A stretch of DNA of 64,000 nucleotides from JASHVB01 sp963762885 (GTDB taxonomy: Bacteria; Pseudomonadota; Alphaproteobacteria; Acetobacterales; Acetobacteraceae), in contig CAVXNH010000109.1 in the NCBI GenBank assembly GCA_963762885.1, forward strand, positions 95,517 through 159,516, in the 5' to 3' direction. The notes under the pieces were generated by a model that was given only the letters and a program-made list of their open reading frames with translations, searched no databases and was not told the origin of the DNA. Below, piece by piece: positions 25,295 through 35,932 of this stretch (position 1 is its first letter; each line of letters starts with the position of its first letter). A program made the position numbers and the translations under genes.

Positions 25295-26564
25295 TCATCG
25301 GGTCACGACTTGCCCGCGCGACAGACCGAGTCCCTGGCGATCCTCACGGTGCATCATCCCCCGATCGAGGGCATCCATCGGGGACTGTTCCACTGTGAGA
25401 TTCAGATGGTGCAGATACTCGGCCACTTCCGCCTTCCGTGTCGGCGTGCCGGCTGTCTCGGCGAGCCCGATGAGGGCCGAGCGCAACCGGCGCATCACTT
25501 GAACCGATGTTGCCCCGAACTGGCGGATCTCGTCGAACGAAAGCGAAAGATAATCGTGCCAGGTTGGCATCGGGATAATGACGCGGAGCAACCCTTCGTC
25601 GTCCATCGCATAACCTGCATCGAGATGACAGATCGCAAGACGGCGTAGCAGGTCTTCAATCTGATCGAGCGCCTGGACTGCAGTTGTCGGGTCGTTGATC
25701 GCCGGGGACAGCGCCTTGATCGCGATGTCAACAAGAAGACGCAGTGGATACTTCGGATCCTGCTCAAATGTTCGCTCCGCCGCCAGATGCAGCGGCGCCA
25801 ATAGAGCTGCTTCAGGTAATTTTGTGGAAGCGCCATAGACCCGCAATATCGTCGTATCGTTCACCAAGGTATCGCCAACGGCGCAGTCGAGCACGATCAC
25901 CGCGCCGGCATCACGCGCCAGTCGCACCAGGGCAGGAACATCGAATTTGGCGATCGTTCGCGGCTCGGCGTCGTAGTGCACGACTTGCGCAGCCTCACCT
26001 AACTCCGGCAGGCCTGCTGCCGGATCATCGATTGGCGGCGTCACATTGCGCGGATACAATTCATGGAGGACGTCACGTCCTTGCGCTCCGATGAATTGCA
26101 ATACATTGCTTATTTGCAAGTCTGCAATCCGCTGCACTAACCGTGCGAACATGATCATGCTGAGGAACAGCAGGATGAGCACGATTCTAATTGAGTAATA
26201 CGGGACCTCACCCGACCCATCTCGGTCGGTCCAGAGTATGGTCGCCAGGCTGTAGAGGAATGTAGAGATAAAAACGCCCATCGAGTGGAACAAGGTGGGA
26301 TCGCGCCCGAACCATGCGACAAGTCGAGGCGAATATGCGACAGCACTGAATTGCACCATCACAAAGGCAATAGAGAAAACGATGCCCGTCAGCGCCATCA
26401 TGCCGCCGGCAGTCGGTACTCAAGTACGCCTCAGCGGCGCCGACCGAGATTGCCGAGTGCTTAGACGGTAGATAAAAAGCCTCAAGGCGAGGTAGCACGA
26501 AGCCCGCGAGCATAGTAACCGCGGCGTAGATCATCGGAATCATCCATAACTTCATGCGCATCAT
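25295..26564 (-). pseudogene. DUF2254 membrane protein, frameshifted near the N-terminus
   Basis: The N-terminal 50 codons (from ATG 26564: MKLWMIPMIYAAVTMLAGFVLPRLEAFYLPS... ISVGAAEAYLS) lie in one frame, and the rest (MMALTGIVFSIAFVMVQFSAVAYSPRL onwards) in another. Both parts fit one continuous DUF2254 protein, and the join is at about 26410-26420. The total length is 3n+1, so a single extra base explains it. The intact product would be an inner-membrane protein of ~420 residues with two to four N-terminal helices and a large soluble domain (TAVQALDQIEDLLRRL). Either a sequencing indel or an early-stage pseudogene. Confidence 0.8.
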
Positions 26565-26671
26565 TGTACTCGCCCGCGGCGTTGGCGACCGTTAGAAGGT
26601 CGCCAACCAGCCAGCTCTCATCTTCAACCCTCGCGACCCAATCGGCGATCGGATCGGTCTTGTACGTTGTC

Positions 26672-27406
26672 TTACGCGGGTACGTGCACTTTTGCAGGTA
26701 CAGACTCCGCAGTTTCTTCAGTCTGGTGCAGCCAGCGGGTGAGCAGTCCGGCGATGACAGCGCCGAGGATGGGTGCGAGCCAGAATAGCCAAAGCTGCCC
26801 AATATATTCGCCGCCAGCGAAGAGTGCCGGACCCGTGCTGCGCGCCGGGTTCACCGAGGTGTTGGTGACGGGGATCGACACAAGGTGGATCAGCGTCAGG
26901 CCAAGTCCGATCGGTATTCCTGCAAAGCCCACGGCCGCTCCCTTGGAGGTGCAACCGATGATGATCAGCAGGAAGAAGAAGGTCATCAGCACTTCCGTCA
27001 GGAAGCAGGATGCCAGGTTATATTTGCCCGGACTCAGGTCGCCGAAGCCATTCGACGCGAAGCCGCCGGGGACCCAACCGGCTTTCCCGGATGCAATGCA
27101 ATACAGTGCCGCTGCGCCTATGATGGCTCCGGCGACTTGAGCCACGATGTAGGGGATGACATCGGCAGACTTGCACCGCTTTCCGGCCCAAAGTCCGATG
27201 GTCACCGCGGGATTGAAATGGCCGCCCGAGATGTGGCCAACCGCGTAGGCCATCGTCAAAACGGTCAAGCCGAAGGCAAATGCCACACCAAGAAAGCCGA
27301 TTCCGAGGCCTGGAAAGGCGGCCGCCAACACTGCGCTGCCGCAACCACCAAAAGTGAGCCAAAATGTGCCAAAGAATTCAGCTCCGGCACGTCGGGTCAT
27401 GTTCAT
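26672..27406 (-). CDS. aqpZ: Aquaporin Z-like water channel
   Basis: 244 residues from ATG 27406, with AAGGGG upstream. Both channel signatures are present: GGHFNPAVT (NPA at about 65-67) and TSVNPARSTGPAL (NPA at about 186-188), with six membrane segments. Length and sequence fit AqpZ. A ~47-bp motif also found upstream of the DUF3300 and SphA-like genes lies ~135 bases before the start, suggesting shared control. Confidence 0.95.
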   Translation of the reverse strand: MNMTRRAGAEFFGTFWLTFGGCGSAVLAAAFPGLGIGFLGVAFAFGLTVLTMAYAVGHISGGHFNPAVTIGLWAGKRCKSADVIPYIVAQVAGAIIGAAALYCIASGKAGWVPGGFASNGFGDLSPGKYNLASCFLTEVLMTFFFLLIIIGCTSKGAAVGFAGIPIGLGLTLIHLVSIPVTNTSVNPARSTGPALFAGGEYIGQLWLFWLAPILGAVIAGLLTRWLHQTEETAESVPAKVHVPA

Positions 27407-27539
27407 TGTTTTTCCCCTTACAATCTTGATTGGTTGTCGATCTGCGGGCTTGATCGGTTTCCTATGAGACCGCCCGCCCATGGTGTTCGACAGGCCACAC
27501 GCGACAGCTCAGGTCCATACGGTAGCGAGGGATGGTATA

Positions 27540-27586
27540 TGGGGTATCGGGTGAAACCCTCGGTTATGTGGGCACCATCACCTGAT
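27540..27586 (-). promoter_or_regulatory. Shared upstream motif, copy A (before aqpZ)
   Basis: On the plus strand it begins GGGGTATCGGGTGAAACCCT and ends near CACCATCACCTGAT. It aligns over ~47 bp with copies at 32941 and 35933. All three lie 135-170 bp upstream of a minus-strand start codon, in the same orientation. The rest of this 382-bp gap has no recognisable gene. Confidence 0.6.
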
Positions 27587-27788
27587 GGGGCGAAGAACAT
27601 TGATCGCGGCCGGCCCCGCAGTGGCATTCCAGGCCGCAGCCCGGTGAGGTTCGCGATCATGGTTTGTGGCCGGTCATACTAACCAGTCGCCGGCCCACAC
27701 TGACAGGATGACCGGTCCACCAACGAAAACGGGAGTGCCGTGCTTCTCCGGAACATCTGCTTGTCCTTTATTCCCGGCAGCATGCGGT

Positions 27789-30153
27789 CTATTGCAAATC
27801 GACGCTGACTGCACCGATCTTCCCGTTGAATGGAAACGGCCGGCGATCGAAGTAGTCGAGCGAGACGGGCGATCCGAGGTCCACGCCGACGTCGAGTGTC
27901 TCGCTCGCCGAGAACGCACCCGCGACTGTCCTGTCTACCCGAATACGTGACACCTCATGACCGTCGACGTCAATCACGACGTCTGCCGGTCCGGCGGGCT
28001 TGGCAATGGCCGTATCGACCGTGATCTTGTGCTTGCCGGGAGCGATGGCATCATCTGAACGACCGATGTAACGCTCGATCATCATCATATTGTATTCGTA
28101 AACGATGTGGCCCTTTTCCATATACAGACAAAGGCCGCCTGCGACCCCGCCAAGTGCATACAGCACACCGGACGCTTCCGGGCCGACGTCCACATTCAGT
28201 GTCACCCGATTGCTCTCCCGCCCGAGGCCGGGGGCGGCGAATTCGGGAAGCCGGGTCGTCGTCGAGTTCGAAACTCCAATGCGTATACGGAACCTTGACG
28301 CGATCCTCCGGGTGCAAGCGCGTCCAGAGACCCGCGCCAACGGGAAATACCTTGTTTTCCTCTGCCTGAGCCAGAAACAACTTCTTCATATCCGAGAGAC
28401 GTCGAGGCTCCTCCGCGGCAACGTCGTTCGCCTCCGAAAAATCGTGCCGGAGATCGTAAAGCTCCCAAACATCCTTGTTGGCATCCCAGGTGTCGAGGCC
28501 GGGGCTGACCGTGAGCCAAGGTATCAGCGGGCCAAACGTTGCGGCGATCCAACCGTCGTGGTAGATGGCACGGCTGCCGTTGTTCTCGAAATATTGGATG
28601 CTTTTCCGACCGGGCGCCGCTGCATCAGCAAACGTGTACATCATGCTGACACCGTCGATGGGATCCTGTTTGAGCCCGTTGACCTCCTCGGGCGGCTTGA
28701 TCCCGAGGATTTCATAGATGGTTGGCGCGATGTCGTTGACATGGTGAAACTGCGCCCGCGGCGTTTTGTCCGGCTTGATCCCTTTGGGCCATGACACAAC
28801 GAGCGGATTACGCGTGCCGCCGAAATGCGAGGCGACCAGCTTGGTATAGCGGAATGGCGTGTCCCCTGCCCAGGCCCATCCTGCATGATACATGTTGTCC
28901 GCCTTCGCCGTGCCGAGCGCGTCGAGGCCACCGATCTTATCAAGCGCGGCAAGCTGCTGCTCAATCGTGTTCGGGATCTGGTTTTGCGCGAGTAATTCGC
29001 TGATTGTGCCGTTCTGGCCCTCCGCGCTCGAGCCGTTGTCACCAAAGATGTAAAAGATGATGGTATTATCGCGCAGCCCAAGTTCGTCGATACCGTCAAT
29101 CAGTCGCCCCGCCTGGGCATCCACATGCTCGACGAAACCGGCGAACACCTCCATCAGCCTTCGCTGGAAGGGCCGCTGCGCCTCGGGGATGCTGTCCCAT
29201 GACGCCATGGTATCGGCGCGCGAAGTCAGCTTCGTGTCCGGTGGGATCCACCCAAGCTGCTTCTGGCGTGCAAACACGCGCTCACGGTATGCATCCCAAC
29301 CATCGTCGAATTTGCCCTTGTACCTATCCGCCCACTCCTTGAAGATGTGATGCGGTCCGTGCGCGGCGCCCGGCGCCCAGTACATGAAGAACGGCTTGTC
29401 GGGGGCGAATGCCTGATGTCGTCGCAGCCAGACCAGTGCCTTGTCAGCCATATCGGTCGAAAGGTGGTACGTCGGATCGTGCGGTGGTTCGATCGGGTTG
29501 GTATTCTCGAACAGCCGCGGTTCATATTGCGAGGTCTCTCCCGCCATGAATCCGTAAAAGTAGTCGAAACCATACCCAGTCGGCCAACGGTCGAACGGTC
29601 CCATGGCGGTGGTTTCGGTTGCCGGCGTGTTGTGCCACTTGCCGAATGCCGCGGTCTTGTAGCCATATTCGTGCAGTATTTCAGCGATGGTTGCGGAGCT
29701 TTTGGGAATGACACCGGTGTATCCGTCGAAATCCAGGGCGCGCTCGGCGATCGTGCCCGATCCAACGCGCTGGTGGTTTCGCCCGGTCAGCAGCGCCGCC
29801 CGGGTGGGAGAGCAAATCGACGTGGTGTGAAACGTGTTGTAGCTGATGCCTTCGTTAGCTAGCCGGGTGAGCGTTGGCGTGGCGACTTCGCCCCCGAAAG
29901 TATCGGGCAACCCAAAACCAACGTCGTCGAGCAGTATAATCAGAATGTTCGGTGCATCCGGCCTGAGGTGGTCTGGCTCCGCACGGCGAACATGTTTGGA
30001 CTCCTGGAGCGTGGGGCCGGCCACGCTCGCCGACGGCACGGGTGGAAAGGGCAATACCGACCCGTCCGTTGGGGTTTCACCAGCCTTAGCGGACGACAGG
30101 GCCGTCATGCCTGAGAGCATGGCGAACGCCAGACCCATCCATAACGCATGCAT
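27789..30153 (-). pseudogene. Periplasmic arylsulfatase (AtsA-like), frameshifted in the C-terminal domain
   Basis: A signal peptide (MHALWMGLAFAMLSGMTALSSAKA) is followed by the sulfatase fold: PNILIILLDDVGFG metal site, and SICSPTRAALLTGRN with the Cys (about residue 114) that is converted to formylglycine. HNTPATE and FYIFGDNGSSAEGQ follow. The frame changes near 28245-28262. The C-terminal beta domain (VTLNVDVGPEASGVLYALGG to KIGAVSVDLQ) continues in the next frame to TAG 27789. The length is 3n+1, so one extra base accounts for it, and the intact protein would be ~787 residues, normal for the family. It should release sulfate from sulfate esters in the periplasm. No maturase is in the window. 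Confidence 0.83.
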
Positions 30154-30394
30154 TGGCGCAACTCCCTCAGTTCAATCGCGCTCTTGAAGTTGCAGAACCT
30201 GCGACTTCAGTCTCAATGGTCTTGCCAAGGTCGGCGCCTAAGCAGATCCGATGGACCGTAAACTATTTGAACGAGGCAGGAAGCTGCTGGCACGCGCTCA
30301 GGAGCGGTGCCGCCGCCGCTGACTCCTCGGTGGACTGCCTCGCAGCCGCGTACGAACAGGCTTCGAGGGGGCGGCACGAAGTCGTCAGGCTGAC

Positions 30395-31363
30395 TCAGCC
30401 ACCTCCGTTGTCCTCGTCTGCCTCGCCCGCGATGGGTGCCGGTGCGCCAACTTTCTGCCATGTGGCGTCAGGGTCGAACCGGGTCATGGCCGCGCCGATA
30501 TCATTCGTCTTTGGTCCCAGATCCTTCTGGTAGATCTCGCCATCCTGATTGACGATGAACGTCATCACGCCGGTATTGCCCCAGCGTGCCGGCCACGCGA
30601 CCAGGCCGAAGCCGCCCAGCATCTGCCCGTGCACCACGTAGTCGTAGGCGCCGCCCGGCGCATGCGGACCCTGCCCGGTCAGCACGTGGAAGAAATAGCC
30701 ATGGAATGGCGCCGGACCGGCAGTTTCGCCCGGGTGGTAGCCAGCGGCATGCGCTTCGGCCATCAGGGGCCCGAGCGGGCTCTGCGGCTGGCCGGCATCG
30801 GTCGGCCAGTAAAGCCCGTCCTGCTTGCCGGGGCTGCTGAGCAGATGGCGCGCGTATACGTGCATCTTCAGGCCATCGTGCAAGCCCTGCGCATAGTCAT
30901 TCTGTGCATCGACATAGGCGAGTACCACCTGCTGCACATATAACTCATTCGCGCCGATACGACGATCGAGGATTTCTTCCTTGCCGGCCGCAACGTCGAA
31001 CGACCAACCCTGGGCGTCGTGCTTCAGCGGAATGGGGAACGGCCAGTCGTTAGCGCCGATCGACAGCGTTGCCGTGTCGTCCTTGGTGTCGATCGCGTGC
31101 TTGGCATTGTATGCGGCGACGAACTTCTCGCGGTTCGCCTGATCGACGACTGGGTCGCCCGAGCCCACCACCTGCATGCCGGCCTCGCCGAACAGCGCCG
31201 CCAGCTTCGTGGGCCCTTCGGTGCCCACCGCCGCGACCAGCGCGTCAACCGCCGCGTCCGGTGACGCGAAGTGCTCTAGGCTTGGGATGGGTGCCGCGGC
31301 CAGCAACGGAAGTGCGAGAGCAGCGGCGCCAAGGCGTAGCCGAAACCAATTTGCGCGCATCAC
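30395..31363 (-). CDS. DUF2950 family exported protein
   Basis: 322 residues. Start GTG 31363 or ATG 31360; the stop of the DUF3300 gene overlaps it. A signal peptide (LGAAALALPLLAAAP) precedes a domain with FASPDAAVDALVAAVGTEG, GKEEILDRRIGANELYVQQVVLAYVDAQ and GVMTFIVNQDGEIYQKDLG, all typical of DUF2950. In many genomes DUF2950 and DUF3300 genes are adjacent, as here. The function is unknown; the protein is probably periplasmic. Confidence 0.92.
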   Translation of the reverse strand: MMRANWFRLRLGAAALALPLLAAAPIPSLEHFASPDAAVDALVAAVGTEGPTKLAALFGEAGMQVVGSGDPVVDQANREKFVAAYNAKHAIDTKDDTATLSIGANDWPFPIPLKHDAQGWSFDVAAGKEEILDRRIGANELYVQQVVLAYVDAQNDYAQGLHDGLKMHVYARHLLSSPGKQDGLYWPTDAGQPQSPLGPLMAEAHAAGYHPGETAGPAPFHGYFFHVLTGQGPHAPGGAYDYVVHGQMLGGFGLVAWPARWGNTGVMTFIVNQDGEIYQKDLGPKTNDIGAAMTRFDPDATWQKVGAPAPIAGEADEDNGGG

Positions 31364-32781
31364 CGACGTCCCCCTCTGCCGCCGCCGCCGCCACCGCCGC
31401 CACCGCCGCCGGCGCGACCTCCGCCACCACCACCACCGCCGCCACGACCGCCGCCACCGCCGCCTGCACCACCCATGCTGGCGCGGCTTGAGCGGCCCTG
31501 CGCGGCTTGGGCACGGGTGGTGGCACCATTGCCTCCGGCACCCTGGAAGGCACCGCCGCCAGACGGGCGTTGCATATTTTGTGGCCGTGCCGCCGTGTTG
31601 CCGCCGGCATTCGGACGCTGAACGTTCGGCCTCGCGGCCGCGGCACCTCCGCCTGGCGTAGCATTCGGCATCTTGCCTTGCAGGCCACCGCCGCTGCCGG
31701 CCGGGGATCCGTTCGGCAGTTTGCCCTGGAGGTTGCCCCCCGCGCCCCCGCCGGGTTGCGAACCGTTCGGCATCCGTCCTTGCAGATTGCCGCCAGCCGG
31801 CCCCGATTGCCCCGGGCTTTGCCGACCGCGGAACGCGTCGCGCTGGGCCGCGTTGCTGCCCTGGTTCGGCCGATACTGCTGCCTGACCTGATTGTTGGAA
31901 TAGGCAACACCCCTTCGGTGATCAGGGTTATGCTGCCAATTATTAGACGTGATGGACCGGTTGTTCGAATGGAAGTTGTTGAACTGGTTCGAGTTGATGC
32001 TGTTGTATCGATTGACGTTGACGTTGACGCTGCCGGCGCCCCAGTTTGGCCGTCCCCAGCCCCACAGCGCTCCGGTGATTGCGATCCCGGCGCCGAAGGC
32101 GAGCCCGGCCGCCAGCGCTGATCCGACGTAATAACCGGGAGGCGGCGGGTAATAGGCCGGCGGATAGGACGGATACGGCCATGTCCCATACACCACGCTC
32201 GGGTCGTACGCCGGAACGTAAACCGTGCTGGCCTGCGCTGGGGCGATAACGATCGCCGAGGCGTCCTGCGTCACTACCTGCTGCGCGTTGCTCTGTAGTT
32301 TTCCGGCCGCCTGGGCCCTGGCGCGCAGTGCCTGCACGGCGGCTAATACATCCGCTTGCTGCGCAAGGAACGCATCGCCCATCTTCTGGGTCCAGTCGAG
32401 CTGATCGCTCATCGTCTTCAACACGACCGGGAAGGGCACCAGAGATTTTACACTCGGGTCCCAGTTCTGGTCATCGAGCGCCTTAACCAGCGCGTCGTCC
32501 TTAAGGCCCTTGTTTTGGGGTTGTTCCACCCAACGGTCGGCCATTGCCACTTCCAAAGGATACGTGGAGGCGGCGAGCACCTGGGTCAGCAACTCGTCCG
32601 GATACAGCGCTATCGGCGCCAGGATCTGTTGCAACTGTTCCTGGGTGTAAGCCGGCGCGCTCGCGTCGCTTTGCGCTGGCGGCGTCTGCTGCGCGGGAGG
32701 AGGCTGCTGAGCCAGCGCGAACTGCGGTGGCAGTTGCATCAGCGTCAGCGGTACCGCGAGCAGGTATTTCCAATTCGCCAA
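31360..32781 (-). CDS. DUF3300 family exported protein with Gly-rich tail
   Basis: 473 residues. The start is TTG 32781, because AAGGAGG lies six bases upstream; the open frame reaches 32826. A signal peptide (WKYLLAVPLTLMQLPPQFALA) is followed by the DUF3300 core (LAPIALYPDELLTQVLAASTYPLEVAMADRWV, WDPSVKSLVPFPVVL, VYVPAYDPSVVYGTWPYPSYPP) and a hydrophobic Gly/Ala stretch. The tail is rich in Asn, Gln and Gly and ends in long Gly runs. The tail looks disordered or adhesive. The protein is envelope-located by inference. The shared motif copy B lies ~160 bases upstream. Confidence 0.92.
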   Translation of the reverse strand: MANWKYLLAVPLTLMQLPPQFALAQQPPPAQQTPPAQSDASAPAYTQEQLQQILAPIALYPDELLTQVLAASTYPLEVAMADRWVEQPQNKGLKDDALVKALDDQNWDPSVKSLVPFPVVLKTMSDQLDWTQKMGDAFLAQQADVLAAVQALRARAQAAGKLQSNAQQVVTQDASAIVIAPAQASTVYVPAYDPSVVYGTWPYPSYPPAYYPPPPGYYVGSALAAGLAFGAGIAITGALWGWGRPNWGAGSVNVNVNRYNSINSNQFNNFHSNNRSITSNNWQHNPDHRRGVAYSNNQVRQQYRPNQGSNAAQRDAFRGRQSPGQSGPAGGNLQGRMPNGSQPGGGAGGNLQGKLPNGSPAGSGGGLQGKMPNATPGGGAAAARPNVQRPNAGGNTAARPQNMQRPSGGGAFQGAGGNGATTRAQAAQGRSSRASMGGAGGGGGGRGGGGGGGGGRAGGGGGGGGGGGRGGRR

Positions 32782-32940
32782 AGTGGTCCTCCTTGTCACC
32801 GACGCCAGACTCAGCAGCCGGGGCAACCACAGCTAAAGCGATCGCGACGGGCTTCGCACGCAACGGTGGCCGCAACGTTCGACCCACAGGCCATCATGTA
32901 CCCTGCGAATACCGCGGCACCGTAGCGTCGCGGCGCGAAC

Positions 32941-32990
32941 GGGATATCGGGTGGATACCCGGGTCCCATGGGGGACGGAACCCGAGTTAT
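32941..32990 (-). promoter_or_regulatory. Shared upstream motif, copy B (before DUF3300-DUF2950)
   Basis: Plus-strand core GGGATATCGGGTGGATACCC, then GGGTCCCATGGGGGACGGAA. The first 25 bases are almost identical to copy C. The surrounding 303-bp gap (32782-33084) otherwise shows only the DUF3300 ribosome-binding site. Confidence 0.6.
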
Positions 32991-33084
32991 GCGAGCGAGC
33001 GATGCGACGCCGCCATTGGCGCCATAGCGATGCGGGAACCCATTCGGCTCTCCCGGCCACCGATGTCGTGCCAAAAAACCCTGC

Positions 33085-34566
33085 TCAGCCGTGCGGAATA
33101 ACCGCCTTCTCATGAGGCAACCCGTCGTCATCGATGTCGAAGTCGGGATCGAAGATCGTTTTGCCCTGACTGCCGGCGAAAGCAGGCTGTGCCTTGATCC
33201 ATTCGCTTGGCTTTTGCTGCTTCGCATAGGCTATGAGCCGCGCTTCCAGGTCGGCGGCGATATCCGGATGCTGCGCGGCAACATCGGTTGTCTCGCCGGG
33301 ATCCTTCGACAGATCGAACAGTTCGGTCTTGCCCGGGAGCAACGCGATCTTCAACAGCTTGTAGTCGCCCTTGCGTATCGCACCGCGAAATGCCTCGACA
33401 TTGATCAGGATTTCATCGTTAGGCGACGGCTTCCCGTCCGCCAGCGTCGGCCAGATGTCTTTGCCATCCATCGGGTGGTCTGCGCTGCCCGTGCCGCCTG
33501 CGAGGGCCAGAAGCGTCGGCATAATGTCCACCATGGCCAGCGGTTCGTTGACGGTCCGCGGCTGCAGGTGGCCAGGCCAGTTTACGAACGCCGGCACGCG
33601 GACGCCGCCTTCGTAGAGGCTGCCTTTACCGCCTCGGAGCGGAGTATTCAATGCGGGGGCCTTCGCCCCCTGATCGATCCCGCCTTCCTCATGCGATCGC
33701 TCGTCGTTGCTTTTGGCGCCCTGCGCGAACAATCCGCTGGTGGCGCCACCGTTATCGCTGGCAAACAGGATGATCGTGTTGTCGCGCAAGTGCTTTTTGT
33801 TTAGCTCCGCGACAATGCGTCCGACCTGGTCATCCAACGCCGAGATCATGCCGGCATAGGATTGCCGATTCTTGTCCTGGATGGAGGGATACAGATCTTT
33901 GTATTGCTGCGGAACCTGATAAGGCGCGTGTGGCGCCAAGGACGCAAAATAGAGAAAGAACGGCTGCTTTCCGTCCTGCTCGTCGATGAGTTTGACGGCA
34001 TCATTGCCGATCAACGTCATGTAGTATCCGGGCTCCTTTAGAAATGTGCCATTGCGCTGCCAGTCGATGATGCCACCGCGCTCGTGGGTGAAGTAGTCCA
34101 CCTCTCCCACGAGATTCCCATAGAAATAGTCGAATCCGCGGTTCTGTGGCCAATATTTCTGGTTGGCGTGCCCAAGATGCCATTTGCCGGTCATGAGCGT
34201 GCGATAGCCCGCGTCCTTCAACGCCTGCGGCAACGTCCGTTCGTCAGTTGGCAGGCCATACGTGTGACTGGGAAAAATCACTAACGTCTGCAGCCCATAC
34301 CGCATCGGATAGCGCCCCGTCATCAGCGCTGCTCGCGACGGCGTACAGACCGGCTCGCCATAGAAGCTATCCATGCGAACGCCTTCATTGGCAAGCTTAT
34401 CGATGTTAGGTGTCTTGATCTGGCTGCCACGGTAGCCAAGATCGGCGAACCCAAGATCGTCTGCCATGATGAAGACGATGTTGGGTTTAGGGTCCGCAGC
34501 GTACGCCACGCCGAACCTCAAAAGACAGAACAGGCCTACGAGCCAAAACCGGTGCCATGAGCGCAT
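33085..34566 (-). CDS. Periplasmic arylsulfatase
   Basis: 493 residues, intact. A signal peptide (MRSWHRFWLVGLFCLLRFGVAYA) is followed by PNIVFIMADDLGFADLGY (metal-binding Asp pair). VCTPSRAALMTGRYPMRYG has the Cys (about residue 74) for formylglycine, and GKWHLG and FASDNGGATSG follow. It belongs to the arylsulfatase A/B-like group and is only distantly similar to the sulfatase at 27789. It hydrolyses sulfate esters in the periplasm after maturation by a formylglycine-generating enzyme, which is not in the window. Confidence 0.92.
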   Translation of the reverse strand: MRSWHRFWLVGLFCLLRFGVAYAADPKPNIVFIMADDLGFADLGYRGSQIKTPNIDKLANEGVRMDSFYGEPVCTPSRAALMTGRYPMRYGLQTLVIFPSHTYGLPTDERTLPQALKDAGYRTLMTGKWHLGHANQKYWPQNRGFDYFYGNLVGEVDYFTHERGGIIDWQRNGTFLKEPGYYMTLIGNDAVKLIDEQDGKQPFFLYFASLAPHAPYQVPQQYKDLYPSIQDKNRQSYAGMISALDDQVGRIVAELNKKHLRDNTIILFASDNGGATSGLFAQGAKSNDERSHEEGGIDQGAKAPALNTPLRGGKGSLYEGGVRVPAFVNWPGHLQPRTVNEPLAMVDIMPTLLALAGGTGSADHPMDGKDIWPTLADGKPSPNDEILINVEAFRGAIRKGDYKLLKIALLPGKTELFDLSKDPGETTDVAAQHPDIAADLEARLIAYAKQQKPSEWIKAQPAFAGSQGKTIFDPDFDIDDDGLPHEKAVIPHG

Positions 34567-34761
34567 CGTCGAGTTTCCTTCTTCCCGTATCTCAGCTGCG
34601 TGTTTGTGTTTGTCGCTATCCTCGGCAAACAGCTCCGTTAAGTCGAGGCCATCATGGTGTCGCTATCCATCTGGCACCTTCTGACTTGCTGTTTGCGGTC
34701 CTTAATAAAGATATCTGTAGACCATACGGGACAATCCCGGTGCATCAGCCACTGCATTTAC

Positions 34762-35763
34762 CTAGAATTTGTAGACGGCCTTGAGCCAAAACAGGTTTCC
34801 TTGAAGTCGGTCTTCCGTTTGGACCTCATGGAGCCATTTGAGCTCCCAGATCGTGTCGTGCGTGCCGATCTTGCCGATATACGAGACCACAGGTCCAAGA
34901 CCGATGGATCCGCCGAGAAAGGGACCCAGTGTCGCACCGGTTCCGCTATCCCCGGTCACCTGCCGGTAATCATATGCGGACACGCCGGCCCCGACGACAC
35001 CGCCGAGCCACGGAAAGTGTTGCGCTACCGTCCCATCGATGTGCAACTGGGTTCCCGATGCATACTGCGTTGCGTTGTTCTCGGTATTGAAGTCGGAGCC
35101 AAGGTATGCGGACACCTCGATGCCATTCTTTTGGCCGAAGTAAGCCAGCCCGAGGATAGGTTCGACGGTCCAGAAGTTCTTGCCGGTATTGGACAGCCGG
35201 CCCAGCTCATAATCCCCGGTCGGCGCATAGATTCCGACACGAAAGTTGACGTTGAAATCCGGATTAACCTTATAGTTCAGCATCACGGGAAATAGCAGGA
35301 TATCGCCAAGCGCGTCGGTATTGCTGGACCGCCCAACTCCCACCGAAGCGCCGTTCGCGAACGTAGTGCTCACGTTTGCCGAGACGTCCATCCTCAGAAA
35401 GGGGATGGTCGCCCCCATGGCGTAGCTCCAGCCGTCACCTATTTCGAGCGGCGGGCGCCAAAGCACCGAAAGGCCGAGACCAAACGAACTGGCCTGGGCA
35501 CCGACAGTCGTGAGGCCGGCAAACGGCAGCGGTCTCGTGATCCCCGCCGAGCCTGAGTAGTAAATGGTGTTCAGCCTTACAAGAAACGTCTCCTCCGCCG
35601 GCACTCCGTCAATGAAGTCCGACATCGACCCGGGAAGGTAGTGACCGGAGCCACCTTCCTCGGCCAAGGCGCCACCAGATAGCAACCCGGCTCCGGAAAC
35701 GACACTCATAGCCGAAAATATCGTCACCGCGAACAAGCGGCGATATTCTCTGAAAAATCGCAT
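34762..35763 (-). CDS. SphA/MetA-family outer-membrane protein (phenol-degradation-like)
   Basis: 333 residues with a signal peptide (FAVTIFSAMSVVSGAGLLSGGALA). Family segments are GSGHYLPGSMSDFIDGVPAEETF at the mature N-terminus, FNVNFRVGIYAPTGDYELG, and a terminal beta strand ending in Phe (LFWLKAVYKF), typical of outer-membrane barrels. Relatives are annotated as SphA-family or phenol-degradation MetA-like transporters. It probably lets hydrophobic or aromatic compounds cross the outer membrane. Motif copy C lies ~170 bases upstream. Confidence 0.83.
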   Translation of the reverse strand: MRFFREYRRLFAVTIFSAMSVVSGAGLLSGGALAEEGGSGHYLPGSMSDFIDGVPAEETFLVRLNTIYYSGSAGITRPLPFAGLTTVGAQASSFGLGLSVLWRPPLEIGDGWSYAMGATIPFLRMDVSANVSTTFANGASVGVGRSSNTDALGDILLFPVMLNYKVNPDFNVNFRVGIYAPTGDYELGRLSNTGKNFWTVEPILGLAYFGQKNGIEVSAYLGSDFNTENNATQYASGTQLHIDGTVAQHFPWLGGVVGAGVSAYDYRQVTGDSGTGATLGPFLGGSIGLGPVVSYIGKIGTHDTIWELKWLHEVQTEDRLQGNLFWLKAVYKF

Positions 35764-35932
35764 TAGGCGGTACGAAACATCGCTGGCACGGGTCCTTGCG
35801 AATATTGGAATCTGACGCGCGAGCCAGTTCCTCGGGCCACTGACACAAGGTGCGCTGCCAAGGGGGCCACGGTCATAATTAAGCGTGGCGACGCATGGCG
35901 AACGCGACGTATTTTACTGCAGGACGACCATT

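Noticed and set aside
26482..26802. 106-residue minus-strand frame between DUF2254 and aqpZ
   Set aside because: It overlaps both neighbours, has no ribosome-binding site and matches no family. It is probably a shadow frame.
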